From NCBI GenBank assembly GCA_934512135.1, contig CAKSWT010000001.1, positions 207,642 to 271,641 on the forward strand: a stretch of 64,000 bases of DNA. Reading direction: 5' to 3'. Each line of letters opens with the position of its first letter. Position 1 is the first letter of the stretch. This DNA comes from an uncultured Oscillospiraceae bacterium. Its GTDB lineage: Bacteria; Bacillota; Clostridia; Oscillospirales; Oscillospiraceae. The notes beneath the pieces are model-generated. The model searched no databases, had not been told where the DNA came from, and saw nothing but the letters and a program-made list of their open reading frames with translations. A program made the position numbers and the translations under genes. This document shows, one piece after another, positions 32,526 through 40,352 of this stretch.

Positions 32526-33355
32526 TTGATCTGGGACTTGACAGCTTTCTGCGCAGCGCCCTTCAGGAGGATCTGGGCACCGGAGACATCACCACCGAGT
32601 GCTGTGTTCCGGAGGAGGCCCGGTCCAGCGCCGTGTTTCGGTGCAAGCAGGCCGGTGTGATCTGCGGACTGGAGGTAGGCCGGCGGGTGTTCGCTCTGCT
32701 GGACCCCAGTGTGGAATTCACCCCTCTGGTGGCGGAGGGCACCGCCGCTGAGGTGGGAGAGGTGATCGCCACCATCTCCGGCCCCTCCCGGAGCATTCTC
32801 TCCGGCGAGCGTCTGGCGCTGAACCTCATGCAGCACATGTCAGGCGTGGCCACCCGCACTGCGGAGCTGGTAAAGAAAATTGAAGGCACCGACGCAGTGA
32901 TTGTAGACACCCGAAAAACCACTCCGGGGCTGCGGGTTCTGGAGAAGTATGCGGTCCGCATGGGCGGCGGCACCAACCACCGCTTTAATCTGGCCGACGG
33001 CGTCCTCATCAAGGACAACCACATTGTAGCCGCAGGAGGCATTACCGCCGCTGTGGAAAACGCCCGAAAAATCGTCCCCCACACCCTGAAAATCGAGGTG
33101 GAGACCACCAATCTTCAGGAGGTCCAGGAGGCCCTGGATGCAGGGGCCGACATCATTATGCTGGACAACATGTCCTGTCCGGAGATGAAGCAGGCCGTGG
33201 TGCAAATTGCCCACCGGGCCAAGGTGGAGGCCTCCGGCAATATGGGTTCCCGAGACATTCGGGAGGTGGCTGAAACCGGCGTGGACCTTATCTCCGTGGG
33301 CGCGCTGACCCACTCTGTGGAAGCGCTGGACATCAGCTTGCAGTTTCAACAATAA
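32522..33355 (+). CDS. nadC: Nicotinate-nucleotide pyrophosphorylase (quinolinate phosphoribosyltransferase)
   Basis: NadC turns quinolinate and PRPP into nicotinate mononucleotide. The 277-residue protein has the expected MQHMSG, DTRKTTPGLR, GGGTNHRFNLADGVLIKDNH (split over about 140-160), EVETTNL and MLDNMS motifs. ATG 32522 overlaps the nadB stop by 4 bases and has AGGAG upstream. The set nadB-nadC without nadA (quinolinate synthase) is incomplete, so nadA must be elsewhere or the pair is fed by another source. Confidence 0.97.
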   Translation: MIDLGLDSFLRSALQEDLGTGDITTECCVPEEARSSAVFRCKQAGVICGLEVGRRVFALLDPSVEFTPLVAEGTAAEVGEVIATISGPSRSILSGERLALNLMQHMSGVATRTAELVKKIEGTDAVIVDTRKTTPGLRVLEKYAVRMGGGTNHRFNLADGVLIKDNHIVAAGGITAAVENARKIVPHTLKIEVETTNLQEVQEALDAGADIIMLDNMSCPEMKQAVVQIAHRAKVEASGNMGSRDIREVAETGVDLISVGALTHSVEALDISLQFQQ

Positions 33356-33359
33356 TTTC

Positions 33360-33388
33360 GGGCCGCAGACATCTGCGGCCCCTTTCTT
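33360..33388 (+). terminator. Terminator after nadC
   Basis: Perfect 10-bp stem GGGCCGCAGA/TCTGCGGCCC (33360-33369 with 33372-33381) with a tiny loop, followed by CTTTCTT. Confidence 0.75.
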
Positions 33389-33399
33389 CAGGAGGAACT

Positions 33400-34257
33400 A
33401 TGACACTTACCAACACATCGGTCCCCATTGACACCAAAGAGGTCTCCTCTCTGGTCAAAACCATTCAAGGCCTCCCCCTGTCCTCGATGTTGAAGATCAT
33501 GCTGCTCATTGTGGTGCTTTTGATTCTGGTAAGACTGCTGACGAGGCTCTCTGTTCGGCTGATTGAGCGGTCCCACATTGACAAAAGTCTCCACGGTTTT
33601 CTGCGGACCAGCGTCAAAATCGCCCTGTATTTTGTGGCCGCCACCATTGTGGCCGGCAGCCTTCACATTGACGTAACTAGCCTGATCGCCGTGCTGAGCG
33701 TGGCCGGCCTGGCTGTGTCCCTGGCCCTTCAGGGAGCCCTGAGCAATCTGGCCAGCGGCCTGGTAATTCTCACCACACGGCCCCTGAAGGTGGGGGATTA
33801 TGTCTCCATCGGCGGAAGCGAGGGCTTTGTGGAGGAGATTGGCATGACCTATACCAAGCTCTCCGCCTATGATAAGCGTTTTTTCTTTATCCCCAACAGC
33901 ACCGTGACCTCCTCCTGTGTCATCAACTACACCCTGGAGGGCCGCCGCCGGGTGGAGCACACCATCACCGCCAGCTACAACTGTGACATTGACCAGGTCA
34001 AGGCCGCCATTGCAGAGGCCGTGGAGGCCATTCCGGGCTTCTACCAGGACCCGCCGGTCTCTGTTCACGTCAGCAGCTACCAGGACAGCGCCATCGCCTA
34101 TCTGGTTCGGGCTTGGTGCAGCAACGAATCCTATTGGGACAACTACTATGCCCTGCTGGAGGAGATCAAGCGCTCCTTTGACCGTCACGGCATTGAAATG
34201 ACCTACCCCCATCTGAATGTCCACATGGTGGGCCAATGCCCGGGGAAAGGAGAGTGA
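33400..34257 (+). CDS. Small-conductance mechanosensitive channel (MscS family)
   Basis: The 285-residue protein has the minimal MscS plan: three membrane helices (about 27-50, 68-88 and 91-113). The third is the Gly/Ala-rich pore helix ending in LQGALSNLASGLVIL. The RPLKVGDYVSIGG beta domain, FIPNSTVTSS and a C-terminal alpha/beta domain follow. It releases solutes on hypo-osmotic shock. The SD AGGAGG lies 4 bases upstream. The EEP-family gene starts 2 bases after its stop. Confidence 0.95.
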   Translation: MTLTNTSVPIDTKEVSSLVKTIQGLPLSSMLKIMLLIVVLLILVRLLTRLSVRLIERSHIDKSLHGFLRTSVKIALYFVAATIVAGSLHIDVTSLIAVLSVAGLAVSLALQGALSNLASGLVILTTRPLKVGDYVSIGGSEGFVEEIGMTYTKLSAYDKRFFFIPNSTVTSSCVINYTLEGRRRVEHTITASYNCDIDQVKAAIAEAVEAIPGFYQDPPVSVHVSSYQDSAIAYLVRAWCSNESYWDNYYALLEEIKRSFDRHGIEMTYPHLNVHMVGQCPGKGE

Positions 34258-34259
34258 CC

Positions 34260-35327
34260 ATGAAAACATTCCGGAAAGCCCTTGGCATCATACTTTTGGT
34301 GCTGGTTCTTCTGGTGGCAGGCTATGTGGCCTATGTGTTTCTGGACTACCACCGGCTGGACGACAATCTCGATCTCCCCGTGGAGGGTGCTGCCTCCGGC
34401 GCCGCCCAGCTCTGCCACGACTACAAGGTGGTATCCTACAATATCGGCTTTGGGGCCTACGAATCGGACTACAGCTTCTTTATGGACGGCGGGGAGGAGT
34501 CCTGGGCCTGGTCTCGGGAGCGTTTGGATGCAAACATTCAACACATCGCAGCAACCCTCCGGCAGACGGAGGCCGACTTCTACTTTGCCCAGGAGGTGGA
34601 CCGGGACTCCACCCGAAGCTATCACACCGACGAGGCTGCGGCCATCCGGGAGGCGCTGCCGGGCTATTGCTCCGTCTGGGGGCAGAACTACGACTCTCCC
34701 TTCCTGTTTTGGCCTCTGACCCAGCCCCACGGATCCTCCGTATCCGGACTGATGACCTTTTCCTCCTGCTCCATGACCTCCTCTCTGCGCCGAAGTCTGC
34801 CCATTGAGGAGGGCTTCATGAAGCTGGTGGATCTGGATCGGTGCTATACTGTCAGCCGTGTGCCGGTGGAAAACGGAGCGGAGCTGGTGCTTTTCTGCGT
34901 CCATCTCTCCGCCTACACCTCCGACGGCACCATCGCCGTGGACCAGATGGAACAGCTGCTCCAGGATATGCAGCGGGAATACGACAAGGGCAATTACTGT
35001 GTCTGCGGCGGAGACTTCAACAAGGATCTGCTGGGCAATTCCGAGGAGATCTTTGGAAACAGCGCCGGGGAATACACCTGGGCCCAGCCCCTGCCGGACA
35101 GTCTGTTTCAAAACCGGAACATCTCCCTGGTCGCTCCCCTGGACCCAAATCAGCCTGTGGCCAGCTGCCGAAATGCCGACGCCCCCTACCACGAGGGGCA
35201 GTATCTGGTCACCGTGGACGGTTTTTTGGTCTCTGACAACGTAACCGTCCAGTCTGCCGCTGTCATAGACACCGGCTTCGCCTATTCCGACCACAATCCC
35301 GTTTCCCTGGTATTTCAGCTACAGTAA
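34260..35327 (+). CDS. Membrane-anchored endonuclease/exonuclease/phosphatase (EEP) family hydrolase
   Basis: The 355-residue protein has one N-terminal helix (about 9-30) that probably anchors it outside the membrane. The EEP fold follows: VVSYNIGFG, the metal Glu in FAQEVDRDS, GGDFNKDLLG and the final SDHNPVSL with the catalytic Asp-His. Family members cut DNA, phosphoinositides, sphingomyelin or other phosphodiesters; secreted single-helix forms in gut Firmicutes are not assigned. ATG 34260 has AAAGGAG at 7 bases. It is co-transcribed with the MscS gene. Confidence 0.88.
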   Translation: MKTFRKALGIILLVLVLLVAGYVAYVFLDYHRLDDNLDLPVEGAASGAAQLCHDYKVVSYNIGFGAYESDYSFFMDGGEESWAWSRERLDANIQHIAATLRQTEADFYFAQEVDRDSTRSYHTDEAAAIREALPGYCSVWGQNYDSPFLFWPLTQPHGSSVSGLMTFSSCSMTSSLRRSLPIEEGFMKLVDLDRCYTVSRVPVENGAELVLFCVHLSAYTSDGTIAVDQMEQLLQDMQREYDKGNYCVCGGDFNKDLLGNSEEIFGNSAGEYTWAQPLPDSLFQNRNISLVAPLDPNQPVASCRNADAPYHEGQYLVTVDGFLVSDNVTVQSAAVIDTGFAYSDHNPVSLVFQLQ

Positions 35328-35330
35328 ATC

Positions 35331-35368
35331 AAAAAGAAGCTGCCTCTTTGTGAGACAGCTTCTTTTTT
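35331..35368. terminator. Bidirectional terminator
   Basis: A 12-bp stem (35331-35342 with 35356-35367) with A5 on the left and T6 on the right. It ends the EEP gene on the plus strand and the solute-binding protein gene on the minus strand. Confidence 0.9.
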
Positions 35369-35378
35369 GGATATCGGG

Positions 35379-37166
35379 TTACCGAGCCAGATAGCGGTCG
35401 TAGGCATCCTGCTTGAGGGAGATGCATTCCTCAATGCCCATGTCCTTCAGGGTCTCCACAAAGGAATCCCACTGATCCATGCTCTTGGCGCCGGTGATAA
35501 ACGCAGCAATCTGCTCCTGGAGATAGGTGTTGATGTCGGAGTACACAGAGGAGTGCTCATCTGCCTCGTCTGCGGTCAGCGCTGCGGCGGAGGGATAGGT
35601 GTTGGCGTCATCCCGGTTGTAATCCCAGATGTCCCGAGCCGCCTGACCGGCCTCGGTGTAGGTGCTGCGGGTCTTGGTCACGTCGTTGATCCGGTTGACG
35701 GAGTCCGTGGAATACATAAACTGCGTGTCCATCAGGCTCAGGCCGTCGGGGTTGTTGGTGACCAGCTCAGTGATGTAGGGAATGCCCTTCTCGTCAAACT
35801 CAAAGCTCTGGCCCTCAATGCCGTAGTTGGCCAGGAGCACGCCATCCTGGGTATACCAGAAATCGCACCACTTCATGGCCAGCTCCATGTCGGGGCAGGC
35901 TGTGGTAATGGTGATGCCCATCTTCCCCACAATGCTGTCCTCGTTGGCGTTGTGCAGCACATCATCCTCGTTCTTCCGGGCGTCATAGCAGGCAATCAGC
36001 TCTCCGTTGGGGTCTGCATCAGTCAGGTTGGACTGGAACATGCCAATCATACCCACGCCGTTGAAGAAGATGCCGGTCCGGCCGGTGGAGACGTTGGTGC
36101 TGTACACATCGCCCATGGGGTTGGCGTTGTCCTGGATGAAGGTCTTGGAGATCAGGCCCTTGTCGGTCCAGTCGCGGATCAGCTCCACATACTCCTTGTA
36201 GCCCTCCTCCAGAGGACCGTACTTCACCTCGCCATCCTCCACATAGTAGGGATAGGCAGCGCCCATCATGGACTGGAAGGTGGCGGTGATGCCGAAGCCG
36301 GAAGCCAGGAAGTTCCCGGAGGGAACCATATCAGAGGGCATCATCAGAGGCTCCTGGGCGCCCTTCTCGTTCTTAAATGCAGTCAGAACCGTCTCCCACT
36401 CCTCGTAGGTCTTGGGATTCTCCAGGTTCAGATCCTCCAGCCAATCCCCACGGATCCAGGCGCCCTCGGTGGTGCCCTGCTTCTCGGAGTTGAAGGTGTA
36501 GAAGGCCACAATGTTGCCCTCGTCAGTGGTGATATTCTTGACAATGCTGGGGTCGGAGTCAATCAGCGCCTGATAGTTGGGGGCATACTCCGCAATGTCG
36601 TCTGCCAGGTTCAGGGCAAAATCAGACTCCACAGCCAGATCGTTGCCGCCGGTGAAGTCCATGCCGTTGACCAGATCCGGATAGTCGCCGGAAACCAGCA
36701 TCAGGTTGAACTTCTCCGCATTGGTCTCTGCGGACTGCTCCAGGAAATCAATGTGCACGCCGGTGAACTCCTCGGCCTTCTGGAACACAGGGTGATCGGC
36801 CATGCCGTTTTTGAACAGGGTACCCACGTTACCGGGGACGCTGAGCCACAGGGTAAAGCTCTCGCCCTGGTCGGTGAGGGGCAGGCCGGTGGTCAGTGCG
36901 CCTACGCCGTAGTTGCTGTCATAGGAGTAGAGCTGCAGGCTGGGATCGTTGGACGCAGCAGCTGCTTCCACGGCGGACTCTGCCGCAGACGCCACTTCCA
37001 GAGAAGAGCCCAGATCCTTGACGCCTACAGATGCCGTGGCAGAAGTCTCTGCCGCATCTTCCTTCCCGGCGTTTGCCGCAGAAGAAGACTGCTGATTGCC
37101 GCAGCCGGCCATCAGGCCCAGCATCATGGCAGCACTCAGCAGCAATGCAAAAATGCGTTTTGTCAT
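35379..37166 (-). CDS. Extracellular solute-binding lipoprotein, family 1-like (orphan copy 1)
   Basis: The 595-residue precursor has a lipoprotein signal with LMAGC and lipid Cys22. A Ser/Ala/Glu-rich linker leads to a large two-lobed binding domain with GDYPDLVNGMDF, DGEVKYGPLEEGYKEYVELI and TQDGVLLANYG. It resembles LplA/YtcQ-type sugar- or glycoconjugate-binding proteins of carbohydrate ABC importers. No permease or ATPase is adjacent. It is a paralogue of the 42.1-43.8 kb gene (shared VKYGPLE and NYG blocks, similar C-terminus YLAR/YLLR). ATG 37166 is preceded by GGAGG at 11 bases; an in-frame ATG 18 bases upstream overlaps it. Ligand unknown. Confidence 0.88.
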   Translation of the reverse strand: MTKRIFALLLSAAMMLGLMAGCGNQQSSSAANAGKEDAAETSATASVGVKDLGSSLEVASAAESAVEAAAASNDPSLQLYSYDSNYGVGALTTGLPLTDQGESFTLWLSVPGNVGTLFKNGMADHPVFQKAEEFTGVHIDFLEQSAETNAEKFNLMLVSGDYPDLVNGMDFTGGNDLAVESDFALNLADDIAEYAPNYQALIDSDPSIVKNITTDEGNIVAFYTFNSEKQGTTEGAWIRGDWLEDLNLENPKTYEEWETVLTAFKNEKGAQEPLMMPSDMVPSGNFLASGFGITATFQSMMGAAYPYYVEDGEVKYGPLEEGYKEYVELIRDWTDKGLISKTFIQDNANPMGDVYSTNVSTGRTGIFFNGVGMIGMFQSNLTDADPNGELIACYDARKNEDDVLHNANEDSIVGKMGITITTACPDMELAMKWCDFWYTQDGVLLANYGIEGQSFEFDEKGIPYITELVTNNPDGLSLMDTQFMYSTDSVNRINDVTKTRSTYTEAGQAARDIWDYNRDDANTYPSAAALTADEADEHSSVYSDINTYLQEQIAAFITGAKSMDQWDSFVETLKDMGIEECISLKQDAYDRYLAR

Positions 37167-37515
37167 GCTTGGATAATCCTCCATCTTTCAAAAATTATGT
37201 GTGCTGTGACACATTTGATACCTATTTTATCAAAAAAGGATACCTTTGACCACTCGCAATCTCCCACAGAATCAATGGACAAAATTTTTAGGTTTCTGTG
37301 TAATTCACCACTAGACAATTCCGTGCCAACACATAATCGTCACAATTCCATCTTCTTGCCCCGAATCTACTGCAATACAAGGAAATTCTGTCCATGAACC
37401 CGGCGCCCTAAGCTTTTTTGGAAGAATGGTTGACGGATGCCGGATTGTGCCGTATAATTAGAAGGGTAAACCTGATAAATTGTCCCTGCGGACAAATGAA
37501 TATGGAGGTTATTTC
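37167..37515. promoter_or_regulatory. Divergent spacer: promoters for the lipoprotein and thiolase genes
   Basis: Toward the thiolase: TTGACG (37430-37435), 17 bases, perfect TATAAT (37453-37458). Toward the lipoprotein: TGGTCA (37247-37252), 17 bases, TAAAAT (37224-37229), a weaker match. A dyad ATGTGT-N6-ACACAT (37197-37214) lies in the lipoprotein leader and could be an operator. The central 37.26-37.42 kb stretch is AT-rich and shows no gene. Confidence 0.7.
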
Positions 37516-38787
37516 ATGAAAGATTTGTATGTTGTAAACTGCTGCCGTACCGCTGTCGGTTCCTTTGGCGGCAGCCTGAAGAGCACCCCCGCCGCTGACC
37601 TGGGCGCCATCGTCGTCAAGGAGGCGCTGAACCGCGCCGGCGTGAAGCCCGAGCAGGTGGACGAGCTGATGTTCGGCTGCTGCATCAGCGCCGGTCTGGG
37701 CCAGAACGTGGCCCGTCAGGTGGGCGTTAAGGCCGGTCTTCCCCTTTCCGTTCCCGCTTACTCCGTCAACATGGTCTGCGGCTCCGGCATGAAGTCCGTC
37801 ATCGAGGCCGGCCGTGCCATCGCTGCCGGTGACGCTGACATCGTTGTCTGCGGCGGCACCGAGAATATGTCCGCTGCTCCCTACATTCTGCCCGACGCTC
37901 GTTGGGGCGGCCGTATGTTTGACAAGAAGATGGTAGACACCATGGTCAAGGACGGCCTGTGGGACGCCTTCAACAACTATCACATGGGCACCACCGCTGA
38001 GAACATCTGCGACATCTGGGGCATCACCCGTCAGGATCTGGACGAGTTCGCCGCTTCCTCCCAGGCTAAGACCGCTGCCGCCCAGGCTGCCGGCAAGTTC
38101 GACGACGAGATCGTTCCCGTTCCCGTGAAGGTCAAGAAGCAGGTCGTTGACTTTAAGGTTGACGAGTTCCCCCGTCCCTCCACCAACCTGGAGTCCCTGG
38201 CAAAACTGAAGACCGCTTTCCCCGTGTCCTCCGACAACGCCTTCCAGGCAAACGGCGGCACTGTGGTCGACACCTTCGACGCCAAGGCCTGCAAGGGCGC
38301 TCAGGCTGACGCCGGCACCCCCCGTGTCACCGCCGGCAACGCCTCCGGCATCAACGACGGCGCTGCCGCCATTGTGCTGGCTTCCGGCGAGGCCGTTGAG
38401 AAGTACGGCCTGAAGCCCATGGCGAAGCTCCTGGGCTGGGGCCAGGGCGGCGTGGATCCCAAGATCATGGGCACCGGTCCCGTTCCCGCTTCCCGTCAGG
38501 CTATGGCCAAGGCCGGCGTGACCATGGACGACATCGACCTGATCGAGGCCAACGAGGCCTTTGCCGCACAGTCCATTGCCGTGGCTCGTGAGCTGGGCTT
38601 TGACATGAACAAGGTCAACGTCAACGGCGGCGCCCTGTCCATCGGCCATCCTGTGGGCTGCTCCGGCGCTCGTATCATCGTCACCCTGCTCCACGAGATG
38701 CTGAAGCGTGACGACGCCAAGAAGGGTCTGGCTACCCTCTGCATCGGCGGCGGCATGGGTGTTGCTACCATCTTCGAAAAGTGCTAA
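37516..38787 (+). CDS. Acetyl-CoA C-acetyltransferase (thiolase)
   Basis: The enzyme joins two acetyl-CoA into acetoacetyl-CoA or does the reverse. Catalytic residues are present in this 423-residue protein: Cys88 in NMVCGSGMKS, His381 in GHPVGCSGAR and Cys412 in LCIGGGMG. It is about 30 residues longer than typical thiolases owing to an insertion at about 237-270, between the KLKTAFP segment and VTAGNASGIND. Codon use (CGT, GCT, ATC, AAG) is markedly more biased than in its neighbours, which suggests very high expression. It has its own promoter and terminator, and CoA-transferase genes follow. A role in butyrate formation or acetoacetate breakdown is likely. Confidence 0.95.
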   Translation: MKDLYVVNCCRTAVGSFGGSLKSTPAADLGAIVVKEALNRAGVKPEQVDELMFGCCISAGLGQNVARQVGVKAGLPLSVPAYSVNMVCGSGMKSVIEAGRAIAAGDADIVVCGGTENMSAAPYILPDARWGGRMFDKKMVDTMVKDGLWDAFNNYHMGTTAENICDIWGITRQDLDEFAASSQAKTAAAQAAGKFDDEIVPVPVKVKKQVVDFKVDEFPRPSTNLESLAKLKTAFPVSSDNAFQANGGTVVDTFDAKACKGAQADAGTPRVTAGNASGINDGAAAIVLASGEAVEKYGLKPMAKLLGWGQGGVDPKIMGTGPVPASRQAMAKAGVTMDDIDLIEANEAFAAQSIAVARELGFDMNKVNVNGGALSIGHPVGCSGARIIVTLLHEMLKRDDAKKGLATLCIGGGMGVATIFEKC

Positions 38788-38800
38788 AATGACTTCCACA

Positions 38801-38829
38801 GGGAGGCGGGTAACCCCCGCCTCCCTTTT
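38801..38829 (+). terminator. Terminator after thiolase
   Basis: Perfect 10-bp stem (38801-38810 with 38816-38825) followed by T4. Confidence 0.85.
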
Positions 38830-38860
38830 CAGTACTCCATAGACTAAGAGGTGTTCTAAC

Positions 38861-39556
38861 ATGCCTAAGATAATTACCGCCCAGGAGGCGGCAGCGCTGA
38901 TTCCTTCGGGCAGCACCGTGATGTTTGGCGGCTTTATCGGGTGCGGCGCAGCCCATGAGGTTATTCGCGCCCTGGACCAAACCGACGTGGAAAACATCAT
39001 CGGAATCTTTGACGACGGTTCCCTGATCCACGGCCCCGACGGCTCGGAATACTACGCCTGGGCTCGGCTGATTCACTCCGGGAAGATTAAAAAGTACATT
39101 GGCTCTCATGTGGGCTCCAACCCTGAGGCCGGGGAGAAGTGGGCCAAGGGAGAGCTGGAGCTGGAGCTGATTCCCCAGGGCTCCCTGGCTGAGATGATCC
39201 GTGCCGGGGGCATGGGCATCCCCGGAATCCTGACCCCCACCGGTCTTGGGACCCTGGTGGAGGAGAGCCCTTGGGTGGATCGGAAGCTGGAAATCGGCGG
39301 GAAGGATTATCTGCTGATGAAGCCCATCCACGCGGATTTTGCCGTGATCTCCGGGTACCAGGTGGACACCCGGGGAAACATCTGGTATAAGGGCACCACC
39401 CGGAACTTTTCCCCGCTGATGGCCATGGCGGCCGATACCGTCATCGTCGAGGCGGAGCATCTGGTGGAACCCGGAGACATTGCCCCGGAGAATGTGGTCA
39501 CCCCCGGCATTTTGGTGGACTACATCGTATCAAAGGAGGCCCCTCAGCATGGATAA
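38861..39556 (+). CDS. atoD: 3-oxoacid/acetoacetate CoA-transferase subunit A (AtoD-like)
   Basis: Alpha subunit of a family I CoA-transferase. The 231-residue protein has the glycine-rich VMFGGFIGCGAAHE opening, GGMGIPGILTPTGLGTLVEE, and the QVDTRGNIWYKGTTRNFSP segment of AtoD/ScoA proteins. With subunit B it would move CoA between acetoacetyl-CoA and an acyl acceptor such as butyrate or acetate. AGAGGTG lies 7 bases before ATG 38861. Its 3' end overlaps subunit B by 8 bases. No separate promoter is clear after the thiolase terminator, so partial read-through may supply it. Confidence 0.9.
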   Translation: MPKIITAQEAAALIPSGSTVMFGGFIGCGAAHEVIRALDQTDVENIIGIFDDGSLIHGPDGSEYYAWARLIHSGKIKKYIGSHVGSNPEAGEKWAKGELELELIPQGSLAEMIRAGGMGIPGILTPTGLGTLVEESPWVDRKLEIGGKDYLLMKPIHADFAVISGYQVDTRGNIWYKGTTRNFSPLMAMAADTVIVEAEHLVEPGDIAPENVVTPGILVDYIVSKEAPQHG

Positions 39557-40238
39557 GGAACACGCAAAGGATATTATCGCCCACCGCTGCGCCCAGGAGC
39601 TGAAGGACGGCTATGTGGTAAATCTGGGCATCGGCATTCCCACCCGATGCGCCCGATTTTTCCCGAAGGGCATTGACATCATTCTCCATGCGGAGCTCGG
39701 GCTGGTGGGCCAGGGCCCGGCGCCCACTCCGGAGGAGGCGGATCCCCTTCATGTGGTGGACGCCTCCGGAAATCCCGCCTCTATTATCCCCGGGGGCGCC
39801 ATTGTGGATTCTGCCACCAACTTTGGCCTGATTCGCGGAGGGCATGTGGACGCCTGTGTGCTGGGCGCTCTACAGGCAGACGCCCAGGGCAGCTTTGGCA
39901 ACTGGCTGATTCCCGGAAAAAAGGTGACGGGTATGGGCGGCGCCATGGACCTGGTGAACGGAGCAAAGGCCGTGATTCTCGCCATGATCCACAGCCAGGG
40001 CTCCACGCCAAAAATCGTGGAAAAATGCACCCTTCCATTGACCGGTTATCGTGTGGTGGACCTGATTGTCACGGAAAAGGCCGTGCTCAAGGTGACGCCA
40101 GAGGGACTGATGCTCATGGAATACAATCCCGAGCTGGGTGACCGCCAGCAGGCTGTGGCCCATATTCAGGCAAACACCGGCGCTGCTCTGTTGATCTCCC
40201 CGGGGCTGAAGCCCATGCCGCTGCCGGAATCCTTTTGA
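39549..40238 (+). CDS. atoA: 3-oxoacid/acetoacetate CoA-transferase subunit B (AtoA-like)
   Basis: Beta subunit carrying the catalytic glutamate: Glu49 in LHAELGLVGQGP forms the glutamyl-CoA thioester. The 229-residue protein also has NLGIGIPT and the GGAMDLVNGAK segment. ATG 39549 is inside the last codons of subunit A, with GGAGG 9 bases upstream. Substrate range (acetate, butyrate, acetoacetate) cannot be read from sequence. Together with the thiolase it would allow acetoacetate to be activated and cleaved to acetyl-CoA, or butyryl-CoA to be released as butyrate. Confidence 0.92.
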   Translation: MDKEHAKDIIAHRCAQELKDGYVVNLGIGIPTRCARFFPKGIDIILHAELGLVGQGPAPTPEEADPLHVVDASGNPASIIPGGAIVDSATNFGLIRGGHVDACVLGALQADAQGSFGNWLIPGKKVTGMGGAMDLVNGAKAVILAMIHSQGSTPKIVEKCTLPLTGYRVVDLIVTEKAVLKVTPEGLMLMEYNPELGDRQQAVAHIQANTGAALLISPGLKPMPLPESF

Positions 40239-40262
40239 TCCTTCGGATTTTCCGTAAAATCG

Positions 40263-40321
40263 TTGCAATTCGAAGGGATTCCCGGTATAATAGTGGATGC
40301 ACCGTTTTCTGCGGTGCATCC
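40263..40321 (+). promoter_or_regulatory. Promoter and leader hairpin of the MATE gene
   Basis: TTGCAA (40263-40268), 17 bases, perfect TATAAT (40286-40291). A perfect 10-bp stem GGATGCACCG/CGGTGCATCC (40295-40304 with 40312-40321) starts at the predicted transcript start and is followed by ATTTGT. It may be an attenuator or a 5' stabiliser. Confidence 0.75.
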
Positions 40322-40352
40322 ATTTGTATCTAACCCAGATAGGAGTTTTTCC

